64,000 bases of DNA from Pseudidiomarina salinarum (GTDB lineage Bacteria; Pseudomonadota; Gammaproteobacteria; Enterobacterales; Alteromonadaceae), in assembly GCF_000753715.1 (NCBI RefSeq), contig NZ_JPER01000004.1, positions 274,859 through 338,858 of the forward strand, read 5' to 3'. A program made the position numbers and the translations under genes. This document shows, in pieces, positions 41,464-50,735 of the stretch (its first letter is position 1; the number at the start of each line of letters is the position of its first letter). The notes below the pieces were generated by a model. That model saw nothing but the letters and a program-made list of their open reading frames with translations, had not been told where the DNA came from and did not search any database.

Positions 41464-42579
41464 TTACAGGGAATCTCCCAGATAATCGCTGACCAGTTCG
41501 CGCCACTCGGCGGTGCGGGTATGGCGTAACAGGGCCAGATTGATCTGCTCACGTCGCGCGTCACCTTGCTGCAGCACAATCGCGTAGTCCTGCGGAGCAA
41601 ACGTGGCGGGGAGCGTAGTCAGTTCGAAATCCTGCTGGCGCAGCAAATACTTCATCAGTGGCGCATCGTATACCGCGGCATCGGCCTCGCCGTTGTCAAC
41701 GCTGGCCAGCGCGGCTTCCAGATTGTCATACTTCTGATAGCCAATGTTGCGACGCTCAAGCCAGGCGGCACTATAGGAGCCCGGTACGCTGCTGACACGT
41801 ACATTGACCAGATCATCCTGACTTTCGACCTGGCTGGCCAGCTGGCCGACCGTGAGCGATGACGCTATCGATGCGGTAAAGCTCGAAATAATAATCACGC
41901 TAGTAAACATCCAGATAAAAGCGACCACGCGTCCAGGCAGGGTGCGCGGCGACTTATCGCCATAACCCACGGTGGTCATGGTAACGGCGGCCCACCAGAA
42001 GCCGGCACCCACACCGCGACTGGCGTAAGGACTGAATTCGTCCTGGTTGTGACGCCGCTCGAATAGCCACAGCGCCCAACCGGCAAGCAACAGAATGGCA
42101 AACAGCGCCAGCAGCACACTCATAAACTCAACACTGATAAAGCGTTGCGCCACGTACCACCATGAATTTCCGGTCTTGTCGGGTATCGCGATGCCAAGCC
42201 CCGCATTATAGAAAGGCTGGCTGAAATCGATTTGGCTTTCGCGATCGGCGGTTACCGAAATAGCACCCAGGCCGATATCAAAGCGCTGCTGCTCAACCCC
42301 ATCGAGCAGTTCCGTCAGGCCGGTTTCCCGGTACTCGTAATCATAGCCGTTCTGCTCGGCAATGCGCTCCCACAGGCGAATCGTCAGGCCGTTGTACTCG
42401 CCCTGTTCGTTTTTTATCACAAAAGGGGGGCTGACCCGCACCGCAACCTGCAGCGGTTCGCTGGGCTGTGCCTGGTATTTTGCTTGGGATTCTGCCTGAG
42501 GCTGCTCCTGACCGGCAGCGGGGCTAAGCGTGATCAACAGGGCAACCATTAATCCAGGGGCCGAGGTCCATAGCTTCAT
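41464..42579 (-). CDS. Prokaryotic glutamate receptor-like potassium channel (GluR0 type)
   Basis: A 371-residue protein. Signal peptide to about residue 23, then a periplasmic solute-binding (SBP_bac_3) lobe (LQVAVRVSPPFVIKNEQGEY, FDIGLGAISVTADRE) interrupted near 145-245 by a two-helix pore module. The pore loop holds TVGYGD (203-208), a potassium selectivity filter. After the second helix comes SFTASIASSLTV, clearly similar to the SYTANLAAF gate of eukaryotic ionotropic glutamate receptors. The binding lobe then resumes to the C-terminus. This is the GluR0 architecture: ligand-gated potassium channel. Ligand unknown, probably an amino acid. Confidence 0.88.
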   Translation of the reverse strand: MKLWTSAPGLMVALLITLSPAAGQEQPQAESQAKYQAQPSEPLQVAVRVSPPFVIKNEQGEYNGLTIRLWERIAEQNGYDYEYRETGLTELLDGVEQQRFDIGLGAISVTADRESQIDFSQPFYNAGLGIAIPDKTGNSWWYVAQRFISVEFMSVLLALFAILLLAGWALWLFERRHNQDEFSPYASRGVGAGFWWAAVTMTTVGYGDKSPRTLPGRVVAFIWMFTSVIIISSFTASIASSLTVGQLASQVESQDDLVNVRVSSVPGSYSAAWLERRNIGYQKYDNLEAALASVDNGEADAAVYDAPLMKYLLRQQDFELTTLPATFAPQDYAIVLQQGDARREQINLALLRHTRTAEWRELVSDYLGDSL

Positions 42580-42656
42580 AATATCTCCTTCGTATTGCCT
42601 GGCATCTGCGAACTCTTTAGTATCTACAATATAGACCCTTATACAGTGAACAGATC

Positions 42657-43277
42657 ATGGAAATTTTTATTGCCGTTCTTTTCTTCGCCTTTTCCACCAC
42701 CATCACGCCGGGTCCGAATAACGTGATGATCATGTCATCCGGCATGAACTATGGGGTGCGCGCCAGCTTGCCGCACTTTTTGGGCATTTGCCTGGGCTTC
42801 CCGCTGATGGTGTTACTGGTTGGCTTTGGGTTTGGCGTGGTGTTTGAGCGTTTTCCTAATCTGCATCAGCTGATTAAGATTCTGGGCGTGATCTATCTGT
42901 TCTGGCTGGCGTGGCGCATTGCCACCGCCGAACCCTCGCCAATTATAAAAACCGAACGTAAGCCGTTCAGCTTCTGGCAGGCAGCATTGTTTCAGTGGGT
43001 GAATGCGAAGGCCTGGGTGATGGCATCCGGTGCGGTGGCCGCATTTACTACGGTGGATGGCAATCTGGTGATGGAAGTACTGGCCATTACCGCAGCCTTC
43101 CTGCTGATGGCCTTCCCCTGTGTTGGGGTCTGGCTGGTATTTGGATCGCTGCTGCGCAAAGTGCTGAAAACCGCCACCATGCGCCGTATTTTCAATATTA
43201 CCATGGCACTGATTCTGGTGGCCTCACTAATTCCTGTGTTGCTGGAGCTGTGGCAGTACTACCTGGCTGCCGGCTAA
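42657..43277 (+). CDS. LysE/RhtB-family amino-acid exporter
   Basis: A 206-residue membrane protein with about six hydrophobic segments. The LysE signature FSTTITPGPNNVMIMSSGMN lies at residues 12-31. The family exports amino acids such as lysine, homoserine, threonine or cysteine; substrate is not readable. It is divergent from the amino-acid-receptor-like channel gene (77-nt gap), which is suggestive but not proof of a shared ligand. It converges on recQ with a 3-nt gap. Confidence 0.88.
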   Translation: MEIFIAVLFFAFSTTITPGPNNVMIMSSGMNYGVRASLPHFLGICLGFPLMVLLVGFGFGVVFERFPNLHQLIKILGVIYLFWLAWRIATAEPSPIIKTERKPFSFWQAALFQWVNAKAWVMASGAVAAFTTVDGNLVMEVLAITAAFLLMAFPCVGVWLVFGSLLRKVLKTATMRRIFNITMALILVASLIPVLLELWQYYLAAG

Positions 43278-43280
43278 CAG

Positions 43281-45098
43281 TCAGAAGCTCAGTAGCGGCT
43301 CATCGTCGGCATCCAGATAGGCGGTAATGGCGGACAGAAACTCGGTACCATAGCGTTCGAGTTTCTTCTGGCCCACGCCGGTAATCTCCAGCAGGGCGGT
43401 TTTATCCGTGGGATAATGCACCGCCATTTCCACCAGGGTGGTGTCGTTAAATACCACAAACGGCGGCACTTCCTCCGCATCGGCAATGGCTTTGCGCAAC
43501 GCCCGCAGGCGCCGGAACAGCACCTTATCGTAGTCGCCCCGATCAGCAACGCGCGGCTTACTGACCACCAGATTGATACGGGGTTCAGCCAGTTGCAGCG
43601 CCACCTCACCTTTGAGTACCTGGCGCGCCGCCTGAGTCAGCTGTAATACGCCGTACTGCTGAATATTCTGAACTACCAGACCACGATGGATCAGCTGGCG
43701 AGTCACCGCCAGCCAGTACTCATGACTTTGCTCGGCGCCGATACCATAGGTCGACAGCTGCTGATGGCCCAGTTCGGTGAGGCGCTGGGATTTGCTACCG
43801 CGCAGCACATCAATCACATGGTTCATGCCGAACCGCTGTTCCACCCGATAGATGCACGAGAGCACTTTCTGCGCGTCGACGGTACCATCGTACTGGCGTG
43901 GCGGATCCAGGCAAATATCACAGTTGCCACAGGCATTATCGCGATATTCATTAAAATAGTTCAGCAGCATCAGCCGGCGGCAGGTCTGCCCCTCACCCAG
44001 TGACTGCATAGCGGCGAATTTGTGCTGTTCCACCCGGCGGCGATCTTCATCGGCCTGCTCATTAATAATGCTGCGGATCCAGGCGGCATCAGAGGGGTCA
44101 TAAAGCAGCAGCGCTTCGGCAGGCAGCCCATCCCGGCCGGCCCGGCCGGTTTCCTGGTAATAGGCTTCAACGCTGCGCGGCACATCAAAATGCACCACAA
44201 AGCGCACGTTTGGCTTATTAATACCCATACCAAAGGCCACCGTAGCCACCACCACATCAATATCATCGCGAACAAATCCGCGCAGCACCTGTTCGCGGAT
44301 CTTATGGTCCAGGCCAGCGTGATAAGCGGCGGCTTTAATACCATCCTGATGCAGCTTTTCAGCCAGGTCTTCAACTTTCTTGCGGCTGCCGCAATAAACA
44401 ATACCCGAGGCGCCACGCTGCCGCGCAATATAGTCACGCACCTGTTTCTGGGGTTTGTATTTGTCTTCGACCACATAACGGATATTAGGGCGATCGAACG
44501 AGCCTTTATAAATAACCGGATCGTGCAGATGCAGCCGGCTGGCGATATCGGCCTGGGTGGCAGCATCGGCGGTTGCGGTAAGGGCCATAAAAGGCACTTG
44601 CGGCAGCATCTCGCGCAAACTACCGAGTTGCCCGTATTCAGGCCGGAAGTCATGTCCCCACTGCGAAATACAGTGGGCTTCATCAATGGCGATGAGCTGT
44701 ACCGGCCATTGCTGTAGCTGCCGGGTAAAATACGGTTGCAGGGCGCGTTCCGGGCTCACATAAAGTAAGCGGATGGCGTTTTCCTGTAATTGCTGGCTGA
44801 TGGCGGCAGCTTCTTCGCTGCTCATGCCGTTGTGCAAGGCAGCAGCGGCCACCCCCATAGCCTGCAAGGCTTCAACCTGATCCTGCATCAGCGAGATCAG
44901 CGGTGAGATCACCACCGTCAGGCCATCGCTTTGGATCGCCGGCAGCTGATAGCACAGCGACTTACCGCCGCCGGTAGGCATCAGCACCAGCGCGTCACGG
45001 CCCGCTGCGACAGCGTCTATTACCTGCTGCTGGCCCTCACGGAATCCCGTGTAACCAAATACTTCGGCAAGGACTTTTGACAGGGGGTGTGAAGGCAA
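43281..45098 (-). CDS. recQ: ATP-dependent DNA helicase RecQ
   Basis: A 605-residue 3'-5' helicase of recombination and repair, near E. coli RecQ (609). Walker A PTGGGKSLCYQLPA, DEAH box IDEAHCISQWGHDFRPEY, zinc cysteines CRRLMLLNYFNEY with CGNCDIC, a winged-helix domain, and a C-terminal HRDC domain (LFRRLRALRKAIADAEEVP). The only start consistent with the family N-terminus is a TTG at 45098, preceded by GGAG at 8 nt; no ATG follows nearby. Confidence 0.95.
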   Translation of the reverse strand: MPSHPLSKVLAEVFGYTGFREGQQQVIDAVAAGRDALVLMPTGGGKSLCYQLPAIQSDGLTVVISPLISLMQDQVEALQAMGVAAAALHNGMSSEEAAAISQQLQENAIRLLYVSPERALQPYFTRQLQQWPVQLIAIDEAHCISQWGHDFRPEYGQLGSLREMLPQVPFMALTATADAATQADIASRLHLHDPVIYKGSFDRPNIRYVVEDKYKPQKQVRDYIARQRGASGIVYCGSRKKVEDLAEKLHQDGIKAAAYHAGLDHKIREQVLRGFVRDDIDVVVATVAFGMGINKPNVRFVVHFDVPRSVEAYYQETGRAGRDGLPAEALLLYDPSDAAWIRSIINEQADEDRRRVEQHKFAAMQSLGEGQTCRRLMLLNYFNEYRDNACGNCDICLDPPRQYDGTVDAQKVLSCIYRVEQRFGMNHVIDVLRGSKSQRLTELGHQQLSTYGIGAEQSHEYWLAVTRQLIHRGLVVQNIQQYGVLQLTQAARQVLKGEVALQLAEPRINLVVSKPRVADRGDYDKVLFRRLRALRKAIADAEEVPPFVVFNDTTLVEMAVHYPTDKTALLEITGVGQKKLERYGTEFLSAITAYLDADDEPLLSF

Positions 45099-45245
45099 AA
45101 CAGATACTCCGATTGACGGCGGTCATTGATTGGCTCTATTGTATGCATCCCTCGCCCTGAGCACCACCGTAACCGGACTATTTACGTAATATTCCGTCAC
45201 CGGCTGCGCAGGTATCATACATATGCATATTGAGATCGCTTCGCC

Positions 45246-46145
45246 ATGACCGATTCTGCCCTTCGTGGCCGCCAGGGTGTACTTTTTGCTATCGCCGCTT
45301 ACACCATGTGGGGCGTTGCCCCGATTTACTTTAAGCTGCTGCAGGCGGTGCCGGCGCTGGAGATCCTGAGCCACCGGATCCTCTGGTCGTTCGTACTGGT
45401 GCTGATGTTGATTCTGCTGTTGCGACGGCTCGATCGTATTATGCCGATCCTGCGTAATCGTTCGCATATGCTGAAGCTCACGCTGGCGACGTTCTTGCTG
45501 GCGGGAAACTGGTTTCTGTTTATCTGGGCCATCAACAATGATCACATTCTTGATGCCAGCCTGGGCTATTACATCAACCCCCTGCTGAACGTGGCTATCG
45601 GCATGGCATTTTTTGCTGAGCGGATGCGCAAGATGCAACTGCTTGCCATCGGACTGGCGGTCACCGGCGTCATGATTCAGATTATCTCGTTCGGATCCGT
45701 GCCCTGGATAGCGCTGACCCTGGCCTTTAGCTTCGCCACCTATGGCGCCATTCGTAAGCGGCTGCCGGTGGATTCAATTACCGGCCTCTGGCTGGAAACC
45801 CTGATTTTGCTACCTATTGTGCTGTTTTATCTGGCGTTTATCGCTGAATCTGCAGCGGCCGATATGACCTTAAACAGCTGGCAGCTCAACAGCCTGCTGG
45901 TGGCCGCCGGCATCGTGACGACCGCCCCGCTGCTGTGCTTTACTGCGGCAGCCCAGCGCATCCGCTATTCCACGCTTGGGTTCTTCCAGTACATTGGCCC
46001 CAGCATGATGTTTATTCTGGCGGTATGGGTTTACGGTGAACCGCTGGCCACGGATAAACTGGTGACTTTCGGGATTATCTGGGCGGCGCTGGCTTTATAT
46101 AGCGTAGACACCCTGGTCCATCAGCACCGGTCCAGACGGGCGTAA
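45246..46145 (+). CDS. rarD: EamA-family transporter RarD
   Basis: A 299-residue ten-helix drug/metabolite transporter. RarD-type hallmarks are YTMWGVAPIYFKLLQAVPA, LEILSHRILWSF and FIWAINNDHILDASLGYYIN. RarD was named for chloramphenicol sensitivity in relatives but its substrate is undefined. It has a weak ribosome site and its 3' end runs 25 nt into uvrD on the opposite strand. Confidence 0.9.
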   Translation: MTDSALRGRQGVLFAIAAYTMWGVAPIYFKLLQAVPALEILSHRILWSFVLVLMLILLLRRLDRIMPILRNRSHMLKLTLATFLLAGNWFLFIWAINNDHILDASLGYYINPLLNVAIGMAFFAERMRKMQLLAIGLAVTGVMIQIISFGSVPWIALTLAFSFATYGAIRKRLPVDSITGLWLETLILLPIVLFYLAFIAESAAADMTLNSWQLNSLLVAAGIVTTAPLLCFTAAAQRIRYSTLGFFQYIGPSMMFILAVWVYGEPLATDKLVTFGIIWAALALYSVDTLVHQHRSRRA

Positions 46146-48343
46146 CCGACCACCAGCCATTTGCTGCCAAGTTCGTCAAAATTAACCTGGATGCGGCTTT
46201 GCGGACCGCTACCCTCGTAATTAAGGACGGTGCCTTCACCAAATTTACTGTGCCGCACGCGCTCGCCCAGCTGAAAACCGGTCTGCTCAAAGGCCTGATG
46301 ACTGGCACCACTATGAAAGCGCCCCAGTTCACGCCCGGCACTGGGATCCATGCGGCTTTGCATGCGCACATGGTGCAGCAGTTCCGCCGGGATCTCGCCT
46401 ACAAAGCGGCTTACCCGGTGCATATGATCAGTACCGTAAATGCGGCGCTGCTCAGCATAAGTCAGCACCAGTTTTTCCATCGCCCGGGTCATGCCCACGT
46501 AACACAGCCGCCGCTCTTCTTCGAGCCGGCCGGGTTCGTCCATCGACTGCTGTGAGGGGAACAGCCCTTCTTCCACGCCGGTCATAAACACCAGCGGAAA
46601 CTCCAGACCTTTGGCGCTGTGTAAGGTCATTAACTGCACCGCATCCTGATGTTCGTCCGCCTGTTCTTCACCGGACTCCAGCGCAGCGTGTGCCAGGAAG
46701 CCATTCAGCGGCGTGAGGTTTTCGTCTTCCTCTTCATTGTACTGGCCGCCGAAGGCGTCGAAGTTATCGCAGGCGTTGACCAGTTCTTTTAAGTTTTCAA
46801 CGCGGGTTTCGGCCTTCTCACCTTTTTCGGCTTCGTACATCGCCATCAGGCCACTACGTTTAATCACCACATCGACCTGCCGTCCCAGGCTGAATTCGTC
46901 GGTTTCATCTTCTAACTGGTTAATGAGTTCCAGAAAGCCTGCCACCGCATTGGACGCGCGACCAGTCAGGATTTTCTCAACCACCAGTTGCCGCGCAGCT
47001 TCCCATAAGGGTAAGGCGCGCTCGCGGGCGGCCGAACGAATAATCTCGATAGTGCGATTACCAATACCGCGGGTCGGGGTATTAATCACCCGCTCCAGTG
47101 CCGCGTCGTCGTTGCGGCTGGCCAGCAGGCGCAAATAGGCCAGAGCGTCTTTGACTTCCTGGCGGTCAAAGAAGCGCAGACCGCCATAGATACGGTAAGG
47201 AATACGCGCATGCAGCAGCGCTTCTTCGAGCACCCGTGACTGGGCGTTACTGCGGTACAGCAGGGCGACGTCCTGCAGGGCATTGCCCTTTTCATGCCAG
47301 CTTTCAATCTGGCCGGCGATATAGCGGGCTTCATCCATTTCGTTGAAGGCGGCATAGAGTTCAATAGGATCACCGCTATTGCCTTCGGTCCAGAGCTCTT
47401 TACCCAGCCGGTCCCGGTTATTGGCAATCACCGCGTTCGCGGCGGTCAGTATGGTATTCGTTGAGCGATAGTTCTGCTCCAGGCGGATCGTCAGCACATC
47501 GGGATAGTCGCGCAGAAACTGCTGAATATTCTCGACCTTGGCGCCGCGCCAGCCATAAATGGATTGATCATCGTCACCGACAATAGCGACATAGCTTGGC
47601 GCAGCGGAACCATTGCCCGCCCCGGACAGCAATTTAATCCAGGCGTACTGAATCGAGTTAGTATCCTGGAACTCATCCACCAGAATATGCCGGAAGCGCC
47701 GCTGATAATGGTCGCGGATAATGGCGTTATCACGGATCAGCTCATGGGCTCGCAGCAGCAGTTCGGCAAAATCCACTAAGCCGGCCCGGTCACAGGCCAC
47801 CTGATAGCCTTCGTAGATTTCATTTAAGGTGCGTTCGTTAATATCGTAACTGTTCAGATGGTGCGGTCGCAGCCCTTCGTCTTTCTTACCGTTGATGTAC
47901 CACTGTGCTTGCTTGGCCGGCCAGCGCTTTTCATCCAGGTTCATACTGCGGATGATGCGTTTCATCAGCCGCTGCTGATCATCACTGTCGAGGATCTGAA
48001 AATTCTGTGGCAGCCCTACATCCATATAATGCGCCCGCAGCAGACGGTGCGCCAGCCCATGGAAAGTACCTATCCACATGGCCCGCACCGAGCTGCCCAG
48101 CAACTGCTCCACCCGGCCGCGCATCTCTGCGGCAGCCTTGTTGGTAAAGGTTACGGCCATGATGCTGTAGGGCGATACCTGCTGCGTTTGCAACAGCCAG
48201 GCAATACGATGCACCAGCACCCGGGTTTTGCCGCTGCCCGCGCCAGCCAGCACCAGCATGTGGCGCTCATCGGCACCCACAGCTTCGCGCTGTTTGTCAT
48301 TCAGTTCGGCCAGTAAAGGGTGTGTTGCCATCTGCTTATCCAT
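46121..48343 (-). CDS. uvrD: DNA helicase II UvrD
   Basis: A 740-residue superfamily 1 helicase for mismatch and excision repair. Walker A LAGAGSGKTRVLVHR, DEFQDTN Walker B, GDDDQSIYGWRGA and the C-terminal Tudor-like domain (GERVRHSKFGEGTVL). Length is a little above the E. coli protein (720). Start could be ATG 48343 or the ATG four codons later. It is the last gene of the lysA-dapF-DUF484-xerC-yigB set and overlaps rarD convergently. Confidence 0.95.
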   Translation of the reverse strand: MDKQMATHPLLAELNDKQREAVGADERHMLVLAGAGSGKTRVLVHRIAWLLQTQQVSPYSIMAVTFTNKAAAEMRGRVEQLLGSSVRAMWIGTFHGLAHRLLRAHYMDVGLPQNFQILDSDDQQRLMKRIIRSMNLDEKRWPAKQAQWYINGKKDEGLRPHHLNSYDINERTLNEIYEGYQVACDRAGLVDFAELLLRAHELIRDNAIIRDHYQRRFRHILVDEFQDTNSIQYAWIKLLSGAGNGSAAPSYVAIVGDDDQSIYGWRGAKVENIQQFLRDYPDVLTIRLEQNYRSTNTILTAANAVIANNRDRLGKELWTEGNSGDPIELYAAFNEMDEARYIAGQIESWHEKGNALQDVALLYRSNAQSRVLEEALLHARIPYRIYGGLRFFDRQEVKDALAYLRLLASRNDDAALERVINTPTRGIGNRTIEIIRSAARERALPLWEAARQLVVEKILTGRASNAVAGFLELINQLEDETDEFSLGRQVDVVIKRSGLMAMYEAEKGEKAETRVENLKELVNACDNFDAFGGQYNEEEDENLTPLNGFLAHAALESGEEQADEHQDAVQLMTLHSAKGLEFPLVFMTGVEEGLFPSQQSMDEPGRLEEERRLCYVGMTRAMEKLVLTYAEQRRIYGTDHMHRVSRFVGEIPAELLHHVRMQSRMDPSAGRELGRFHSGASHQAFEQTGFQLGERVRHSKFGEGTVLNYEGSGPQSRIQVNFDELGSKWLVVGYARLDRC

Positions 48344-48411
48344 TGGTAATGAGTCTCGTGTCTGCAGGCAGTTTAATCAGCGAGTACTGTATATGCAACC
48401 AGTTATCGCCG

Positions 48412-49137
48412 TTAGCGCTGCTGTTTGTCTTTGAGAAGAAAATCCGTCAGTCGTCCGAGGTCGTCAAAAGCCAGGGTAGGCAGTACCTGCAGTTGATCGC
48501 TAAGGCCCAGGCCGCCAGTGTACCAGGCCGTCTGCCAGCCAGCCCGGCGCGCACCAAACACATCGGCGCTCGGGCTGTCGCCGATATGCAGCCAGCCCGA
48601 AGGCGGAATATCCGGCAGCAGTTGCCGGGCTTCACTGAACATATCCGGGTGCGGCTTACCGCGGCGCCCTTTACCAGGCTGCAAAATGCCAGTGAAGTAT
48701 GGCGCCAGCCCTATCGCATCGACGCTGACATTGCCGTTGCTTAAGGCAAACAACGGATAATGCGCCGCCAGGCGTTCCAGATTGTCGTGGGTGCTCGTAT
48801 CCATCTCAACAGCATTGCGATGTTTCAGAAATTCCTGCAGCGCCGCTTCGGCGGCAGCTTCTGCTTCGCCGACACCGGCCTCCCGAAAGCCCTCACAGAG
48901 CGTGGCAAGCCGCAGCGCTGTCATGTCACTGGCCAGATCCTGATCGCGCCCCATAATATGCAGCCGGCGCCGCGCCCAGTCTTCGGCGGTCCAGTGGGCG
49001 ACCTGCGGGTGACGCTCACACAGATAAGCATGCACGGCCTGTTCAGCGGCACGCATAACGGGGGCGTTGGGATAAAGGGTGTCGTCTAAATCAAAACTAA
49101 GCGCCTGCACCGGGTGCAGACGGCGAAAAAACTGCAT
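48412..49137 (-). CDS. yigB: HAD-family phosphatase YigB
   Basis: A 241-residue HAD hydrolase. The nucleophile motif is SFDLDDTLYPN near residue 14, motif II is FALSNGNVSVD, and motif IV/III LHIGDSPSADVFGARRAG. E. coli YigB dephosphorylates several sugar and nucleotide phosphates, including the riboflavin precursor. It lies 16 nt after xerC in the conserved dapF-DUF484-xerC-yigB order. Confidence 0.92.
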   Translation of the reverse strand: MQFFRRLHPVQALSFDLDDTLYPNAPVMRAAEQAVHAYLCERHPQVAHWTAEDWARRRLHIMGRDQDLASDMTALRLATLCEGFREAGVGEAEAAAEAALQEFLKHRNAVEMDTSTHDNLERLAAHYPLFALSNGNVSVDAIGLAPYFTGILQPGKGRRGKPHPDMFSEARQLLPDIPPSGWLHIGDSPSADVFGARRAGWQTAWYTGGLGLSDQLQVLPTLAFDDLGRLTDFLLKDKQQR

Positions 49138-49153
49138 GGCAGATCCTGTTCAG

Positions 49154-50053
49154 TTATTTTTTCCGCGCCCGCGGATGGGCTCCGTCGTAGACTTTGGCCA
49201 GATGCTGGAAATCCAGGTGCGTATACACCTGGGTGGTGCTGAGGTTGGCATGCCCCAGTAACTCCTGCACGGCGCGTAAATCACCACTGGATTCTAACAT
49301 ATGTGACGCAAACGAGTGACGCAGCTTGTGCGGATGCAAGGGGCTGGAAAGGCCCTGCTGCTGGCCCCAGTGATTCAGGCGCTGCTGCACCGCACGGGGA
49401 CTGATCCGGGTCTGGCGCTGCGTAATAAATAACGCCACTTCTTGCAGCTGCCCATGCAGCCAGCTGGTGCGCACCGGCAACCAGCGCTCAATGGCCGCAG
49501 CGGCAAAGCGCCCATAGGGCACAATGCGGGTTTTACTGCCTTTACCCAGTACCCGTAATTCACGATGCCGCGGGTTGATCGAATCAACATCCAGCGCCAC
49601 CAGTTCCGCCAGTCGCAGGCCGCTACCATAGAGCAGCTCCATCATGGCGGCATCCCTCAGTGCCAGCGGTTCGTTCTGGGGTAATTGCAGTAGCTGGCTA
49701 ATGCTATCAGCATCAAGATTTTTGGGCAGGCGTTTAGCGCCCCGCGGCGCCTTCAGCTGGCTGGCCGGATTGTCAGCGAGTACATGTTCACGAACGAGAT
49801 AACCACAGAAAGTCCGCCACGCGGCCAGTCGTAATGCCAGCGAGGCATCACCCAGGCCACGGCGACGCCAGCTGACAAAAAGTCGCTCAAGTACGGGTAG
49901 TGTCAGTTGATCGGGTTTGCTTATGCGATCCTGCTGCAGGGTTTCAATATCTTCGCTCAGCAAGCGGGAATAACTTGATAGGGTCAGCTCGGCGAGACCA
50001 CGCTCGCCGGCCAGATGGTTAATAAAGCGGGTCAGTGCATCAGGCAGTATCAT
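49154..50053 (-). CDS. xerC: Site-specific tyrosine recombinase XerC
   Basis: A 299-residue recombinase that resolves chromosome dimers at dif with XerD. Catalytic residues are visible as R in GSGLRLAELVALD, H/R in HPHKLRHSFASHML, H in LLGHANLSTTQ and the nucleophile in VYTHLD. The N-terminal SAM-like domain reads LAGERGLAELTLSSYSRL. Its start overlaps the DUF484 gene end by 14 nt. Confidence 0.95.
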   Translation of the reverse strand: MILPDALTRFINHLAGERGLAELTLSSYSRLLSEDIETLQQDRISKPDQLTLPVLERLFVSWRRRGLGDASLALRLAAWRTFCGYLVREHVLADNPASQLKAPRGAKRLPKNLDADSISQLLQLPQNEPLALRDAAMMELLYGSGLRLAELVALDVDSINPRHRELRVLGKGSKTRIVPYGRFAAAAIERWLPVRTSWLHGQLQEVALFITQRQTRISPRAVQQRLNHWGQQQGLSSPLHPHKLRHSFASHMLESSGDLRAVQELLGHANLSTTQVYTHLDFQHLAKVYDGAHPRARKK

Positions 50054-50735
50054 GATGTGCTAACAAGGGCGGCAGAATCATACTCAGCAGCGCCTGTAAT
50101 TGCCGCACCAGCAAGGTGTCCATGGCCGGTTCAAAGTGTCCGGCATCCTGGTTGCCAATCGCCAGCATACCCAGTTCGCCCTTATCACCCAGCAGCAACA
50201 GCGCCACTGAAGCGATCGACTCGGCAGGGAACAGCAGGCGCTGCTCATCGCCGGTAAGCCGTCCCAGGTAGACGGGACCATCAGCAAAGCGCTTACTCAG
50301 CAGTTGCTTGTGCGTGTCTGCGGCAAAGGTGAATTGTTCATCCAGATCCAGCGGGCTGTCAAAAAATTTCAGCGACAGGGCCGGCATATTCAGCTGCTCA
50401 GCGAAGGTCTGTTGCAAGCTGTCCATGACTTCATCCAGACTGCGGCAGCCCAGCAACTTCACATACAGCTCGCTGTAATAGCGAAACAGCTCTTCATTGC
50501 GCCGCGCCGTGGTCATCAGATCGGTGATTTCTTCTTCCATCAGGCGGATCCGGTCACGCAGCACTTGTTGCTGCCGCTCAACCAGGGATACCGCGCCGCG
50601 CTGGCTATGCCGCAGGCTCATTTGCTGCAGCAACGCCGGGTGCCGCTCAAAGAAATCCGGATTCTCTTCCAGATAAGAGGCAATCAGACTGTCGTCAACA
50701 ACTGGCGTGGTGGCCTTTTTAGCTTCATTTGTCAT
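50040..50735 (-). CDS. DUF484 family protein (YigA type)
   Basis: A 231-residue protein of the DUF484 family always found between dapF and xerC in these bacteria. Family-typical segments are [22 protein letters not shown], a coiled region [18 protein letters not shown] and a GAF-like C-terminal half with [20 protein letters not shown]. Its molecular role is not defined. Start overlaps dapF by 4 nt. Confidence 0.92.
   Translation of the reverse strand: MTNEAKKATTPVVDDSLIASYLEENPDFFERHPALLQQMSLRHSQRGAVSLVERQQQVLRDRIRLMEEEITDLMTTARRNEELFRYYSELYVKLLGCRSLDEVMDSLQQTFAEQLNMPALSLKFFDSPLDLDEQFTFAADTHKQLLSKRFADGPVYLGRLTGDEQRLLFPAESIASVALLLLGDKGELGMLAIGNQDAGHFEPAMDTLLVRQLQALLSMILPPLLAHHDTA

Noticed and set aside
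44022..44717. 231-codon frame antisense to recQ
   Set aside because: Helicase motifs lie on the opposite strand and this frame has no domain pattern.
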